A stretch of 64,000 nucleotides of DNA. It comes from Microbacterium sp. SMR1 (GTDB taxonomy: Bacteria > Actinomycetota > Actinomycetes > Actinomycetales > Microbacteriaceae). Both the position numbers and the translations under genes were made by a program. Positions 56,980 through 64,000 of this stretch are shown here, piece after piece (positions within the stretch are counted from its first letter, which is position 1; the number at the start of each line of letters is the position of its first letter). The notes under the pieces are model-generated. The model did no database searches, had not been told where the DNA came from, and saw only the letters and a list, made by a program, of their open reading frames with translations. The stretch covers positions 124,001 through 188,000 of the forward strand of contig NZ_QMBN01000003.1 in assembly GCF_003289625.1 (NCBI RefSeq), in the 5' to 3' direction.

Positions 56980-58089
56980 GTGAAGCTCTCCCGACTCGCC
57001 CAGCTGGGCGCCGTGGCCGCCGTGGCCTCTCTTGCCCTCGCGGGCTGCGCTGCGAACGAAGGCGGCGCTCCCGACGCCGGCGCCGGCTCGAGCGACTCCT
57101 CGGCCCCCTCCCTCGAGGGCAACCTCGTCGGTGGCGGCGCCTCGTCGCAGGAGGTCGCCGTCCAGGCCTGGACCCAGGGCCTGCAGACCGCCAACCCCGG
57201 TCTCACGATCGACTACGACCCCTCCGGCTCGGGCACGGGACGCGAGTCGTTCCAGGCCGGCGCCGTTCAGTTCGCCGGCTCGGACCGCGCGTTCAAGACC
57301 GACGAGATCACCGCCGGCCCGTTCGAGGCGTGCGCCGAGGGCTCCGACCTCGTCGAGCTCCCGACCTACATCTCGCCGATCGCCGTCGTCTTCAACATCG
57401 ACGGTGTCGACTCGCTCAACCTCGACGCCATGACGCTGGCGAAGATCTTCGCGGGCCAGATCACGACGTGGAACGACCCGGCCATCACGGCCCTCAACGA
57501 GGGTGTCGAGCTGCCCGCGACCGCGATCACCCCGGTCCACCGCTCCGACAAGTCGGGCACCACCGGCAACTTCACCGACTACCTCGGCAAGACCGCTCCC
57601 GACGTCTGGACCGCCGGTTCGGTCGAGGAGTGGCCGGCCCTCGGCGGCGAAGCCGCTCAGGGTACGTCGGGTGTCATCTCGGCCGTCGAGGGCGGCCAGG
57701 GCACCATCGGCTACGCCGACGCCTCGCGCGCCGGCGACCTCGGCACCGTCGCGATCAAGGTCGGCGAGGAATTCGTCGAGTACTCCCCCGAGGCTGCTGC
57801 CGCGATCGTCGACGCCTCGCCCGAGGAGGAGGGTCGCGCCGCCACCGACATCGCGATCAAGCTCGACCGCACCAGCACCGAGGCCGGCGTCTACCCGATC
57901 GTCCTCGTGAGCTACCTCATCGGCTGCGCCGAGTACAAGGACGCCGCGACCGCTGAGATGGTCAAGGGCTTCTTCAGCTACGCCGCGAGCGCCGAGGGCC
58001 AGGATGCCGCGGCATCCGCTGCCGGCTCCGCTCCGATCTCGGAGACCCTGCGCACGCAGGTGACCGAGGCCATCGAGGCCATCAAGTAA
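56980..58089 (+). CDS. pstS: Phosphate ABC transporter substrate-binding protein PstS
   Basis: A 369-residue lipoprotein: signal peptide KLSRLAQLGAVAAVASLALAG with lipobox Cys near residue 25, then the phosphate-binding fold (GGGASSQEVAVQAW, GSGTGRESF, RSDKSGTTGNF). The GTG at 56980 is preferred because GAAGG lies at correct spacing; an ATG six codons upstream (56962) also exists. A PHO box precedes it, so expression rises under phosphate limitation. A hairpin follows the gene. Confidence 0.96.
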   Translation: MKLSRLAQLGAVAAVASLALAGCAANEGGAPDAGAGSSDSSAPSLEGNLVGGGASSQEVAVQAWTQGLQTANPGLTIDYDPSGSGTGRESFQAGAVQFAGSDRAFKTDEITAGPFEACAEGSDLVELPTYISPIAVVFNIDGVDSLNLDAMTLAKIFAGQITTWNDPAITALNEGVELPATAITPVHRSDKSGTTGNFTDYLGKTAPDVWTAGSVEEWPALGGEAAQGTSGVISAVEGGQGTIGYADASRAGDLGTVAIKVGEEFVEYSPEAAAAIVDASPEEEGRAATDIAIKLDRTSTEAGVYPIVLVSYLIGCAEYKDAATAEMVKGFFSYAASAEGQDAAASAAGSAPISETLRTQVTEAIEAIK

Positions 58090-58098
58090 TACGCTCCG

Positions 58099-58132
58099 GG
58101 TGCCCGGTCCGGTTCGCGCCGGACCGGGCACC
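58099..58132 (+). terminator. Attenuator-like hairpin between pstS and pstC
   Basis: A perfect 14-bp stem (58099-58112 with 58119-58132) has a 6-base loop and no T run. It can let pstS be expressed more than the membrane genes. A CAGAAT hexamer (58156-58161) seven bases before the pstC ATG could be a second promoter. Confidence 0.7.
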
Positions 58133-58168
58133 TCGCGCGGTTCCCGTCCGTCGCACAGAATCGAAGCC

Positions 58169-59122
58169 ATGACCACCACACCCGAGGTCACCCGCACCGG
58201 AGCCCCGAAGGCCAAGACCCGAGCGGGCGACCGCTGGTTCTCCGGCACGGCGCTCTTCGCCGGCTCGATGATCCTCGTGACCCTCGCCGCGGTCGCGATC
58301 TTCCTGGTCATCCAGTCGCTCCCCGCCTTCGTCGCCACCAACGAAGACGCCTCGATCCTGCCCGACAACTTCTGGTCGTACGTCGGGCCGCTCGTCTTCG
58401 GCACCGTCTGGGCAGCCGCGTTGGCGCTGCTCATGGCCGTGCCGCTGTCGCTCGGCGTCGCCCTCTTCATCTCGCACTACGCCCCGCGCCGGCTGGCTCA
58501 GGCCCTCGGGTACGTCGTCGATCTGCTCGCGGCCGTCCCCTCCGTGGTCTTCGGTCTGTGGGGCATCGGCGTACTGGCACCGGCCGTGCAGCCGATCTAC
58601 AGCTGGTTCGTCGACAACGTCGGGTGGTTCCCGCTCTTCAACGGTCCGGTCTCGAGCACGGGCCGCACGATCTTCACGGCATCCGTCGTCCTCGCGGTCA
58701 TGGTCACCCCGATCATCACCGCGATCTGCCGCGAGATCTTCCTCCAGACCCCGACCCTGCACGAAGAGGCTGCGCTGGCCCTCGGGTCGACGCGCTGGGA
58801 GATGATCCGGATGGCCGTCTTCCCCTTCGCCCGCAGCGGCATCGTCTCGGCCGCCATGCTCGGCCTCGGGCGAGCACTCGGCGAGACCATGGCCGTCGCC
58901 ATGGTCCTGTCCGTGTCCGGCGGGGTCACGTTCGCGCTCTTCACGTCGGGCAACCCCTCGACGATCGCGGCGAACATCGCTCTCACCTTCCCCGAGGCCT
59001 ACGGGACGAACGTCAACGTCCTCATCGCCACGGGCCTCATCCTCTTCGTCGTCACCTTCGCGGTGAACGCGGTCGCGCGCTACATCGTGAGCCGCCGCAA
59101 GGAATTCTCGGGGGCCAACTGA
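58169..59122 (+). CDS. pstC: Phosphate ABC transporter permease PstC
   Basis: A 317-residue inner-membrane permease with six transmembrane segments and an N-terminal cytoplasmic extension. The EAA loop is EEAALALGSTRWEMIRMAVFP near residue 205. Acts with PstA as the channel. The ATG at 58169 follows a CAGAAT hexamer. It is separated from pstS by a hairpin and coupled to pstA with one intervening base. Confidence 0.96.
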   Translation: MTTTPEVTRTGAPKAKTRAGDRWFSGTALFAGSMILVTLAAVAIFLVIQSLPAFVATNEDASILPDNFWSYVGPLVFGTVWAAALALLMAVPLSLGVALFISHYAPRRLAQALGYVVDLLAAVPSVVFGLWGIGVLAPAVQPIYSWFVDNVGWFPLFNGPVSSTGRTIFTASVVLAVMVTPIITAICREIFLQTPTLHEEAALALGSTRWEMIRMAVFPFARSGIVSAAMLGLGRALGETMAVAMVLSVSGGVTFALFTSGNPSTIAANIALTFPEAYGTNVNVLIATGLILFVVTFAVNAVARYIVSRRKEFSGAN

Positions 59123-59123
59123 C

Positions 59124-60221
59124 ATGACCGCGACTCTCACTCCCCCGAGCACGTCGGCGCGCAGCGCTTCGACGAGCCTCACCACGGGGCACCTGCCCAA
59201 GTGGGGGCCTTGGGCGATCCTCGGCGCCTCGCTCGTGGTCGTCGGCATATTCTTCGGCGTCATCGCCGCGGCATCCGGCGATGCGCTCAACGTCCCCGGA
59301 TGGCTGATCCTGTCGGCCGTGGCATACCTCGTGCTCATCACGGCGGTCTCGGCCGCCGTGGAGGGCCGCCGCAAGTCGGTCGACCGCCTGGTGACCGGGG
59401 TCGTCACCGTCGCGTTCCTCATCGCGATGGTGCCGCTCGTCTCGGTGGCTTTCACCGTCATCACGCTCGGCGCTCCCAGCTGGAGCGGCGAGTTCTTCAG
59501 CTCGTCGATGCGCAACGTCGTCGGTGAAGGCGGCGGCGCGCTGCACGCCATCATGGGCACGGTCCTGATCACTCTCGCCGCAGCCGTGATCTCGATCCCG
59601 ATCGGAATCTTCACCGCGATCTACCTGATCGAGTACGGCCAGGGGAAGCGTCTGGCTCAGGGCATCACGTTCCTCGTCGACGTCATGACCGGTATCCCGT
59701 CGATCGTCGCGGGCCTGTTCGCCTACGCCCTGTTCGCGCTCTTCCTCGGCCCCGGCATCCGCCTGGGCATCATGGGGTCGGTCGCACTCGCCGTGCTGAT
59801 GATCCCGGTCGTCGTCCGCTCGACCGAGGAGATGCTGCGTCTCGTCCCCAACGAGCTGCGCGAGGCGTCGTACGCGCTCGGTGTGCCCAAGTGGCTCACG
59901 ATCGCCAAGGTCGTGCTCCCCACCGCCATCGCCGGTATCACCACCGGTGTGATGCTCTCGATCTCGCGCGTCATCGGCGAGACCGCCCCGCTGCTGATCA
60001 CCGCCGGCTTCACGGCATCCATGAACTACGACCTCTTCAACGGTCGTATGCAGACCCTGCCGGTCTTCACCTACACCCAGTACATGAACCAGGGCATCCC
60101 CGCCGAGGCCTTCGTCGGCCGCGCCTGGGCTTCGGCTCTGACCCTCATCGTCATCGTGATGCTGTTGAACCTCGTGGCGCGCCTGATCGCCAAGTTCTTC
60201 GCACCCAAGACCGGCCGCTGA
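59124..60221 (+). CDS. pstA: Phosphate ABC transporter permease PstA
   Basis: A 365-residue permease with a longer N-terminus carrying two additional helices and then the six-helix core. The EAA loop is [21 protein letters not shown] near residue 250. It starts one base after the pstC stop. Length is greater than E. coli PstA because of the N-terminal helices, a normal actinobacterial feature. Confidence 0.95.
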   Translation: MTATLTPPSTSARSASTSLTTGHLPKWGPWAILGASLVVVGIFFGVIAAASGDALNVPGWLILSAVAYLVLITAVSAAVEGRRKSVDRLVTGVVTVAFLIAMVPLVSVAFTVITLGAPSWSGEFFSSSMRNVVGEGGGALHAIMGTVLITLAAAVISIPIGIFTAIYLIEYGQGKRLAQGITFLVDVMTGIPSIVAGLFAYALFALFLGPGIRLGIMGSVALAVLMIPVVVRSTEEMLRLVPNELREASYALGVPKWLTIAKVVLPTAIAGITTGVMLSISRVIGETAPLLITAGFTASMNYDLFNGRMQTLPVFTYTQYMNQGIPAEAFVGRAWASALTLIVIVMLLNLVARLIAKFFAPKTGR

Positions 60222-60240
60222 CCCGAAAGAAGAAACCTCC

Positions 60241-61020
60241 GTGTCCAAGAGCATCGAAGTCAACGACCTCAACGTCTACTACGGCGACTTCCTCGCCGTC
60301 GAGGGCGTCTCCCTCGACATCGAACCCCGCAGCGTCACCGCCTTCATCGGCCCGTCGGGCTGCGGCAAGTCGACCTTCCTGCGCACCCTGAACCGCATGC
60401 ACGAGGTCATCCCCGGCGCTCGCGTCGAGGGCAGCGTTCTGCTCGATGGCGACAACCTGTACGGACCCGGGGTCGACCCGGTGCTCGTGCGCCGTCAGGT
60501 CGGCATGGTGTTCCAGCGGCCGAACCCGTTCCCGACCATGTCGATCCGCGAGAACGTGCTGGCCGGCGTCAAGCTCAACAACCGTCGCATCTCGAAGTCG
60601 GACGCCGACGCGCTCGTCGAGAAGTCGCTGCGCGGCGCGAACCTCTGGAACGAGGTCAAGGACCGCCTCGACAAGCCCGGCTCCGGCCTCTCGGGCGGAC
60701 AGCAGCAGCGTCTGTGCATCGCTCGCGCGATCGCGGTCTCGCCCGACGTGCTGCTGATGGACGAGCCCTGCTCGGCCCTCGACCCGATCTCGACGTTCGC
60801 GATCGAGGAGCTCATCCAGGAGCTCAAGAGCGACTACACCGTCGTCATCGTCACGCACAACATGCAGCAGGCGTCGCGCGTCAGCGACAAGACCGCGTTC
60901 TTCAACATCGCCGGAACCGGCAAGCCCGGCAAGCTCATCGAGTACGACGACACGACGTCGATCTTCACCACCCCGTCCGTGCAGGCCACCGAGGACTACG
61001 TCTCCGGCCGCTTCGGGTGA
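60241..61020 (+). CDS. pstB: Phosphate ABC transporter ATPase PstB
   Basis: A 259-residue ABC ATPase with Walker A ([17 protein letters not shown], about residues 36-44), signature LSGGQQQR, Walker B ([13 protein letters not shown]) and the H loop ([10 protein letters not shown]). GTG start. It ends the pstSCAB operon; phoU is not adjacent but lies near 41 kb. The 82-bp repeats follow. Confidence 0.97.
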   Translation: MSKSIEVNDLNVYYGDFLAVEGVSLDIEPRSVTAFIGPSGCGKSTFLRTLNRMHEVIPGARVEGSVLLDGDNLYGPGVDPVLVRRQVGMVFQRPNPFPTMSIRENVLAGVKLNNRRISKSDADALVEKSLRGANLWNEVKDRLDKPGSGLSGGQQQRLCIARAIAVSPDVLLMDEPCSALDPISTFAIEELIQELKSDYTVVIVTHNMQQASRVSDKTAFFNIAGTGKPGKLIEYDDTTSIFTTPSVQATEDYVSGRFG

Positions 61021-61044
61021 GTCGAGCCCCCGGCTCGTCGTGTG

Positions 61045-61126
61045 CCGGGATGCAAGGGATCGTGCGCAACGCGCCGGTGCGAGGACTCCTCGCCCGGCGC
61101 GTCGCCGTTTCCGCCTTGCATCCCGG
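61045..61126. repeat. 82-bp palindromic repeat, copy A
   Basis: An imperfect inverted repeat with 12-bp perfect ends (CCGGGATGCAAG / CTTGCATCCCGG) and an inner GC-rich stem (GCGCCGG and CCGGCGC). It aligns base by base with copies B and C, all exactly 82 bp. The stretch 61021-61357 between pstB and the DUF559 gene otherwise holds nothing else I can identify except copy B. Confidence 0.85.
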
Positions 61127-61164
61127 TGCGACGGGCTGCGTCGGGCGTTCGGGCGGCCGTCGTG

Positions 61165-61246
61165 CCCGGATGCAAGGGATCCGTGCCGACACCCCGGTGA
61201 GGATGCCGTTCGGGCGGGGTGTCGGGGCGAATCCCTTGCATCGCGG
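61165..61246. repeat. 82-bp palindromic repeat, copy B
   Basis: Same layout as copy A, with perfect arms GATGCAAGGGAT (61169-61180) and ATCCCTTGCATC (61231-61242), and an inner stem CCGACACCCC/GGGGTGTCGG. It lies 38 bp after copy A in the same orientation. Confidence 0.85.
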
Positions 61247-61357
61247 AACGGGCTCGCGCCGCACAGCGGTTCCTGCACGGAGCGGGGCGGGCCAGGCCAG
61301 TGCACAGAACGAGCGATGTGTCCCACCGGTCGGCGCCGGGTCGAGCACGGTGAGGAG

Positions 61358-62194
61358 ATGTGCGAGTCGCGATCGGTCTTCACGACCCGGGAGCTCCGGG
61401 CCGACGGGCTGAGCCGCCGGGAGATCACCGCGGCGGTCGATTCCGGCCGGCTCAGCCGCATCCGGATCGGGATGTATGCCTCCCCTGGCGCGTGCGCCTC
61501 CGCCCGCGCGGTTGCAGCACACGGCGGCTCGATGGCGTGCGTCACGGCGGCCCGCCACCACGGCCTCTGGACCCTCGATGACGACGACGAGCCGCACGTA
61601 TGGCTGAAGACCGGCCAGCGAGCCCACCACGACGGGTCGTGCGGGTGCATCGAGCACTGGGACCGAGATGCACGTGACGCGGCATCCGGTCCTCTTCCCC
61701 TCCGGCAGGTCCTGCGCCAGATCCTCGGATGCCGCGGTCCCGAGCACTTCTTCGTCACGCTCGAATCCGCGCTGCGACAGCGCCGCCTCACGAGGGACGA
61801 TCTGCGGTGGCTCCGCCGGCACACCAATGGCCGCGGCCGGCAGGCGCTGCGCCTCGCTCGAACGGATGCCGACAGCGGACTCGAGTCGCTCCTGCGGTGG
61901 CGTCTACGGAAGCACGGCCTCCGGGTGAGGACGCAGGTCTCCGTCTTCGGAGTCGGCGTCGTCGACGCGCTGATCGGCGACCGGCTCATCGTCGAGCTCG
62001 ACGGCAGGGCCAATCACCACGGCGAGGCGAAGCGCCACAAAGACCTCACTCGCGACGCGAACGCCGCCTCATGGGGTTACGTGACACTGCGCTTCGACTA
62101 CGCGCTCGTCGTCTACGACTGGGAGCTCGTCGAGTCCGCCGTCCTCGGCGCCCTGCGCTCCCACCCGAGCCTGCAGCTCGCGGCATCCGCCTGA
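61358..62194 (+). CDS. AbiEi-antitoxin-like N-terminus with DUF559 nuclease-like domain
   Basis: A 278-residue protein. Residues 1-45 (FTTRELRADGLSRREITAAV) resemble the winged helix of AbiEi-type antitoxins. The C-terminal 100 residues resemble DUF559, an endonuclease-like PD-(D/E)xK fold: VVDALIGDRLIVELDGRANH with acidic residues and a following Arg/Lys-rich stretch. Such two-part proteins are common in actinobacteria and have unproven roles. Start uncertain: ATG at 61358 or 61316. Confidence 0.8.
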   Translation: MCESRSVFTTRELRADGLSRREITAAVDSGRLSRIRIGMYASPGACASARAVAAHGGSMACVTAARHHGLWTLDDDDEPHVWLKTGQRAHHDGSCGCIEHWDRDARDAASGPLPLRQVLRQILGCRGPEHFFVTLESALRQRRLTRDDLRWLRRHTNGRGRQALRLARTDADSGLESLLRWRLRKHGLRVRTQVSVFGVGVVDALIGDRLIVELDGRANHHGEAKRHKDLTRDANAASWGYVTLRFDYALVVYDWELVESAVLGALRSHPSLQLAASA

Positions 62195-62236
62195 TGCCCA
62201 CTCCACACCCTCGGCCTTGACCGCCGAGACCGGGGG

Positions 62237-63121
62237 TCAGTCGCGCGGCGAGAGCAGGTAGGCGTTGAGCGATGCCGTGAACTCGGCGTCCATGTCGAGA
62301 GCGGCGCCGTCGAGCTCGATGATGGGAGCCGCGAGCCGGACGCTCGACACCAGCCATGCGGCATCCGCTCGTCGCAGCTCGTCGACCGGAATCGTCTCGT
62401 ACGCCGTCTCGAAGCCGCGCTCCGCGAGGTGCTCGAACAGGCTCAGCTGCGTCGTGCCGTGCAGGATCCCGCCGTTGGGCGCCGGGGTGACGAATGTGTC
62501 GCCGCGCCGCAGGATGAGCGATGCCGTCGGCGCCTCGAGCACGAACCCGTCGGAGCTGAGGAAGATCGCATCGTCGGCTCCCCGCCGGTGCGCCTCGCGC
62601 AGGGCGGCCATGTTCACGGCATACGACAGGGTCTTCGCACCCAGGAGCAGCCACGGAGCCTGCGCGGGCGCGTCGATGGCGTAGCCGCGGTCGAGCGTCA
62701 CGACGCGGATGCCGCTCGTGCGCGGCTCGCTGAAGTCCGCCGCGGCCGCTGCCGTCGCCCACGCCGTCGGGGTCGGTCCGTGCTCGATGCCGCGGCTGAG
62801 GATCAGCTTCACGACTCCCTCTCCCGAACCGCATTCGGATGCCGCGACAGCCACGGCCGCCCGCCACTGGGCGATGTTCGGCACCGGCAGGTCGCAGAGC
62901 TCGGCGGAGTGCGCCAGGCGCTCGAGGTGCGCCTCGACCTCCTGGGGGTGGCCGTCGACCACGCCGATGGACTCGAAGATGCCGTCGCCGCGCTGGGTGC
63001 TGAGCTCTCCCACCGTCAGCGCCGGGGCCGCGGGATCGACCGCAGTGAAGGTCGACGCGAAGTCCGACCGGGTGTCATCCGCCGCGAGCGGGTCGATCAT
63101 CAGCGCGAAACGCAGTGCCAT
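62237..63121 (-). CDS. Class IV aminotransferase, aminodeoxychorismate lyase-like
   Basis: A 294-residue PLP enzyme of fold type IV. The PLP lysine lies in LLLGAKTLSYAVNM near residue 162. QRGDGIFESIGVVDGH at residues 44-59 and LEAPTASLILRRGDTF are the typical motifs. Probably PabC (4-amino-4-deoxychorismate lyase, folate synthesis), though branched-chain or D-amino acid transaminases share the fold. The ATG has TAGGCT six bases upstream (63133-63128), supporting this start. Confidence 0.87.
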   Translation of the reverse strand: MALRFALMIDPLAADDTRSDFASTFTAVDPAAPALTVGELSTQRGDGIFESIGVVDGHPQEVEAHLERLAHSAELCDLPVPNIAQWRAAVAVAASECGSGEGVVKLILSRGIEHGPTPTAWATAAAAADFSEPRTSGIRVVTLDRGYAIDAPAQAPWLLLGAKTLSYAVNMAALREAHRRGADDAIFLSSDGFVLEAPTASLILRRGDTFVTPAPNGGILHGTTQLSLFEHLAERGFETAYETIPVDELRRADAAWLVSSVRLAAPIIELDGAALDMDAEFTASLNAYLLSPRD

Positions 63122-63147
63122 GCGCCGAGCCTACGACGCGCCCGGTG

Positions 63148-63229
63148 CCGGGATGCACGACATCCTGCGCGACACCCCGGTACGGATGCCGCTCCCCCGG
63201 CGCGTCGCCCACGATCCCTTGCATCGCGG
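63148..63229. repeat. 82-bp palindromic repeat, copy C
   Basis: Ends CCGGGATGCAC and CTTGCATCGCGG, with inner CGACACCCCGG. Its centre (GTACGGATGCCGCT) resembles copy B, and its right half (CCGGCGCGTCGCC) resembles copy A. It lies 26 bp upstream of the pabC-like start. The surrounding 63122-63461 gap also holds the candidate RNA. Confidence 0.8.
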
Positions 63230-63329
63230 CCCGCCCGCCGCCGCCCGAGAGTCCCCTCCAGTACCGGCCGACCACCGGTTTTGTCTACCCCGGGAATGCC
63301 CACGCCCGAGGCTCCGTTAGACTGTATGT

Positions 63330-63409
63330 GCCGGGCCGCAGTAACCCCGGGCTCCATCTTCAGCCGCTGCGAGCGGCCACGCGCCGAGAGGCGTTCTGCG
63401 GCCCGGCAC
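63330..63409 (+). ncRNA. Candidate structured small RNA
   Basis: A TAGACT -10-like hexamer (63318-63323) would start transcription near 63330, where a perfect stem begins (63328-63341 with 63396-63409, 14 bp). Inside are two hairpins: GCCGCT-GCG-AGCGGC (63363-63377) and CGCC-GAGA-GGCG (63382-63393, a GNRA loop). A 21-base single-stranded C-rich segment (63342-63362) remains. No known RNA family was recognised. A 47-codon ORF (63326-63469) overlaps but its ATG lies before the predicted start of transcription. Confidence 0.5.
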
Positions 63410-63461
63410 TTCTCATTTCCGGCCTCTTTTCCCGGCTTTCTGTCCGGGCGCCGGCGCTGCC

Positions 63462-64000
63462 TCAGGTAAGAGCCTCGCGGCGCCACAGCCCCGCGCACGA
63501 GCCCAGGTCGTCGGCGTACGTGCTCAGGCGCAGGGCGCGTGCGGTCAGCGCCGACGAACGGTCGGGTTCGCTGACGTCGTGGTCGTCGGCCACCGAGGTC
63601 GCTCCGGCGGATTGCACGCGGCAGAACGACGCGGCGCGTTCGAGCGCAACCGCGAAGTCGCCGCGGAAGACGCCCCGCATGATCACGTCGATGAGGGCCA
63701 CGAGCTCTTCCGGCCCCGCCGGCGTGGGGGCCCCGGCGATCACTTCGTCGGCAGAACGCAGCACGACCCGTCCGCGTTCATAGAGCAGCGCGGCGGTGCG
63801 CGGGTCGCGGTGGATCATCAGCTGCAGCAGGTAAAGCCGCCAGAGCGCGCCCGGGAGCGACTTCGCGGGCGATCGCGACCACAGCTCGGCGACGGTGTCG
63901 ATGCCGTGCTCGGCGGTGAATCCGACGAGGCGGTCGACCACGGCGTCGCTCGGGTCTTCGCGCACCCGCGACAGCAGGGCACCCGCCGTCGCGTGGGCGA
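63462..64000 (-). CDS. Actinobacterial protein of unknown function, N-terminus outside window
   Basis: The reading frame is open to the right window edge, and the start lies beyond it; the 179 residues seen are a helical protein (ALWRLYLLQLMIHRDP, VIAGAPTPAGPEELVALIDV). A GTG at 63965 would be an internal start. Similar proteins in Microbacteriaceae are sometimes named 'DNA-directed RNA polymerase subunit beta', which the sequence does not support. Function unknown. Confidence 0.78.
   Translation of the reverse strand, partial: AHATAGALLSRVREDPSDAVVDRLVGFTAEHGIDTVAELWSRSPAKSLPGALWRLYLLQLMIHRDPRTAALLYERGRVVLRSADEVIAGAPTPAGPEELVALIDVIMRGVFRGDFAVALERAASFCRVQSAGATSVADDHDVSEPDRSSALTARALRLSTYADDLGSCAGLWRREALT

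Noticed and set aside
63326..63469. A 47-codon ORF overlapping the candidate RNA
   Set aside because: Its ATG is two bases after the -10 hexamer, so it would not be transcribed from that promoter; there is no ribosome binding sequence.

Overview
The window reads as a stretch of chromosome from a high-GC actinobacterium of the family Microbacteriaceae, most likely Microbacterium. The reasons are the strong GC bias at third codon positions, the actinobacterial gene neighbourhoods (an XPB helicase pair, a carD/ispDF and cysS/rlmB block, senX3-regX3 beside phoU, ppk with a mutT1-type gene), and several small protein families I associate with this group. About 62 protein genes, one tRNA gene and one candidate small RNA are described. 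No rRNA, CRISPR array, integrase or transposase was seen.

Layout. 0-9.5 kb: the tail of serC, a DUF3027 protein overlapping a cold-shock protein, an XPB-type helicase pair, a CPBP protease, a PhoP-like two-component system and a WXG100 protein. 9.5-16 kb: groL under a double CIRCE-like control region, a second cold-shock gene, a LytR_C protein, DUF3263, DUF2332, msrB, a nitroreductase, and a regulator cluster of three XRE proteins plus an ImmA-type protease. 16.1-20.8 kb: an ole operon (oleA, a fused oleBC, oleD) for long-chain olefin synthesis by head-to-head fatty acid condensation. 21.8-25.4 kb: a patch of small uncharacterised genes, with three DUF7882 copies (one frameshifted) and two copies of a second family, ending at tRNA-Thr. 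25.5-45 kb: a DsbA-like protein, a sugar-ABC ATPase, DUF4032, glgP, rlmB, cysS, ispDF, carD, senX3-regX3, phoU and gpmA. 44-52 kb: a LysR/transporter/amidohydrolase unit, a zinc alcohol dehydrogenase, and a nitrobindin/YgfZ/FUSC operon led by a 37-residue membrane protein. 53-61 kb: glnR, ppk, the mutT1-like gene and pstSCAB behind a PHO box. 61-64 kb: three 82-bp palindromic repeats, a DUF559 protein, an aminodeoxychorismate-lyase-like enzyme, a candidate structured RNA and a partial gene.

How the parts work together. Phosphate is the clearest theme: SenX3-RegX3 and PhoU sense it, the PHO box controls PstSCAB uptake, Ppk stores it, and the MutT1-like enzyme may act on polyphosphate-related nucleotides. 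Many genes appear leaderless, with a -10-like hexamer six bases upstream of the start codon; this rule helped choose several starts and supports a gene of only 37 codons.

The least explained items are the candidate RNA at 63330-63409, the 82-bp repeat family, the small-protein cluster with leader hairpins, the duplicated XRE regulators with palindromes over their start codons, and a sensor kinase with no normal start codon.
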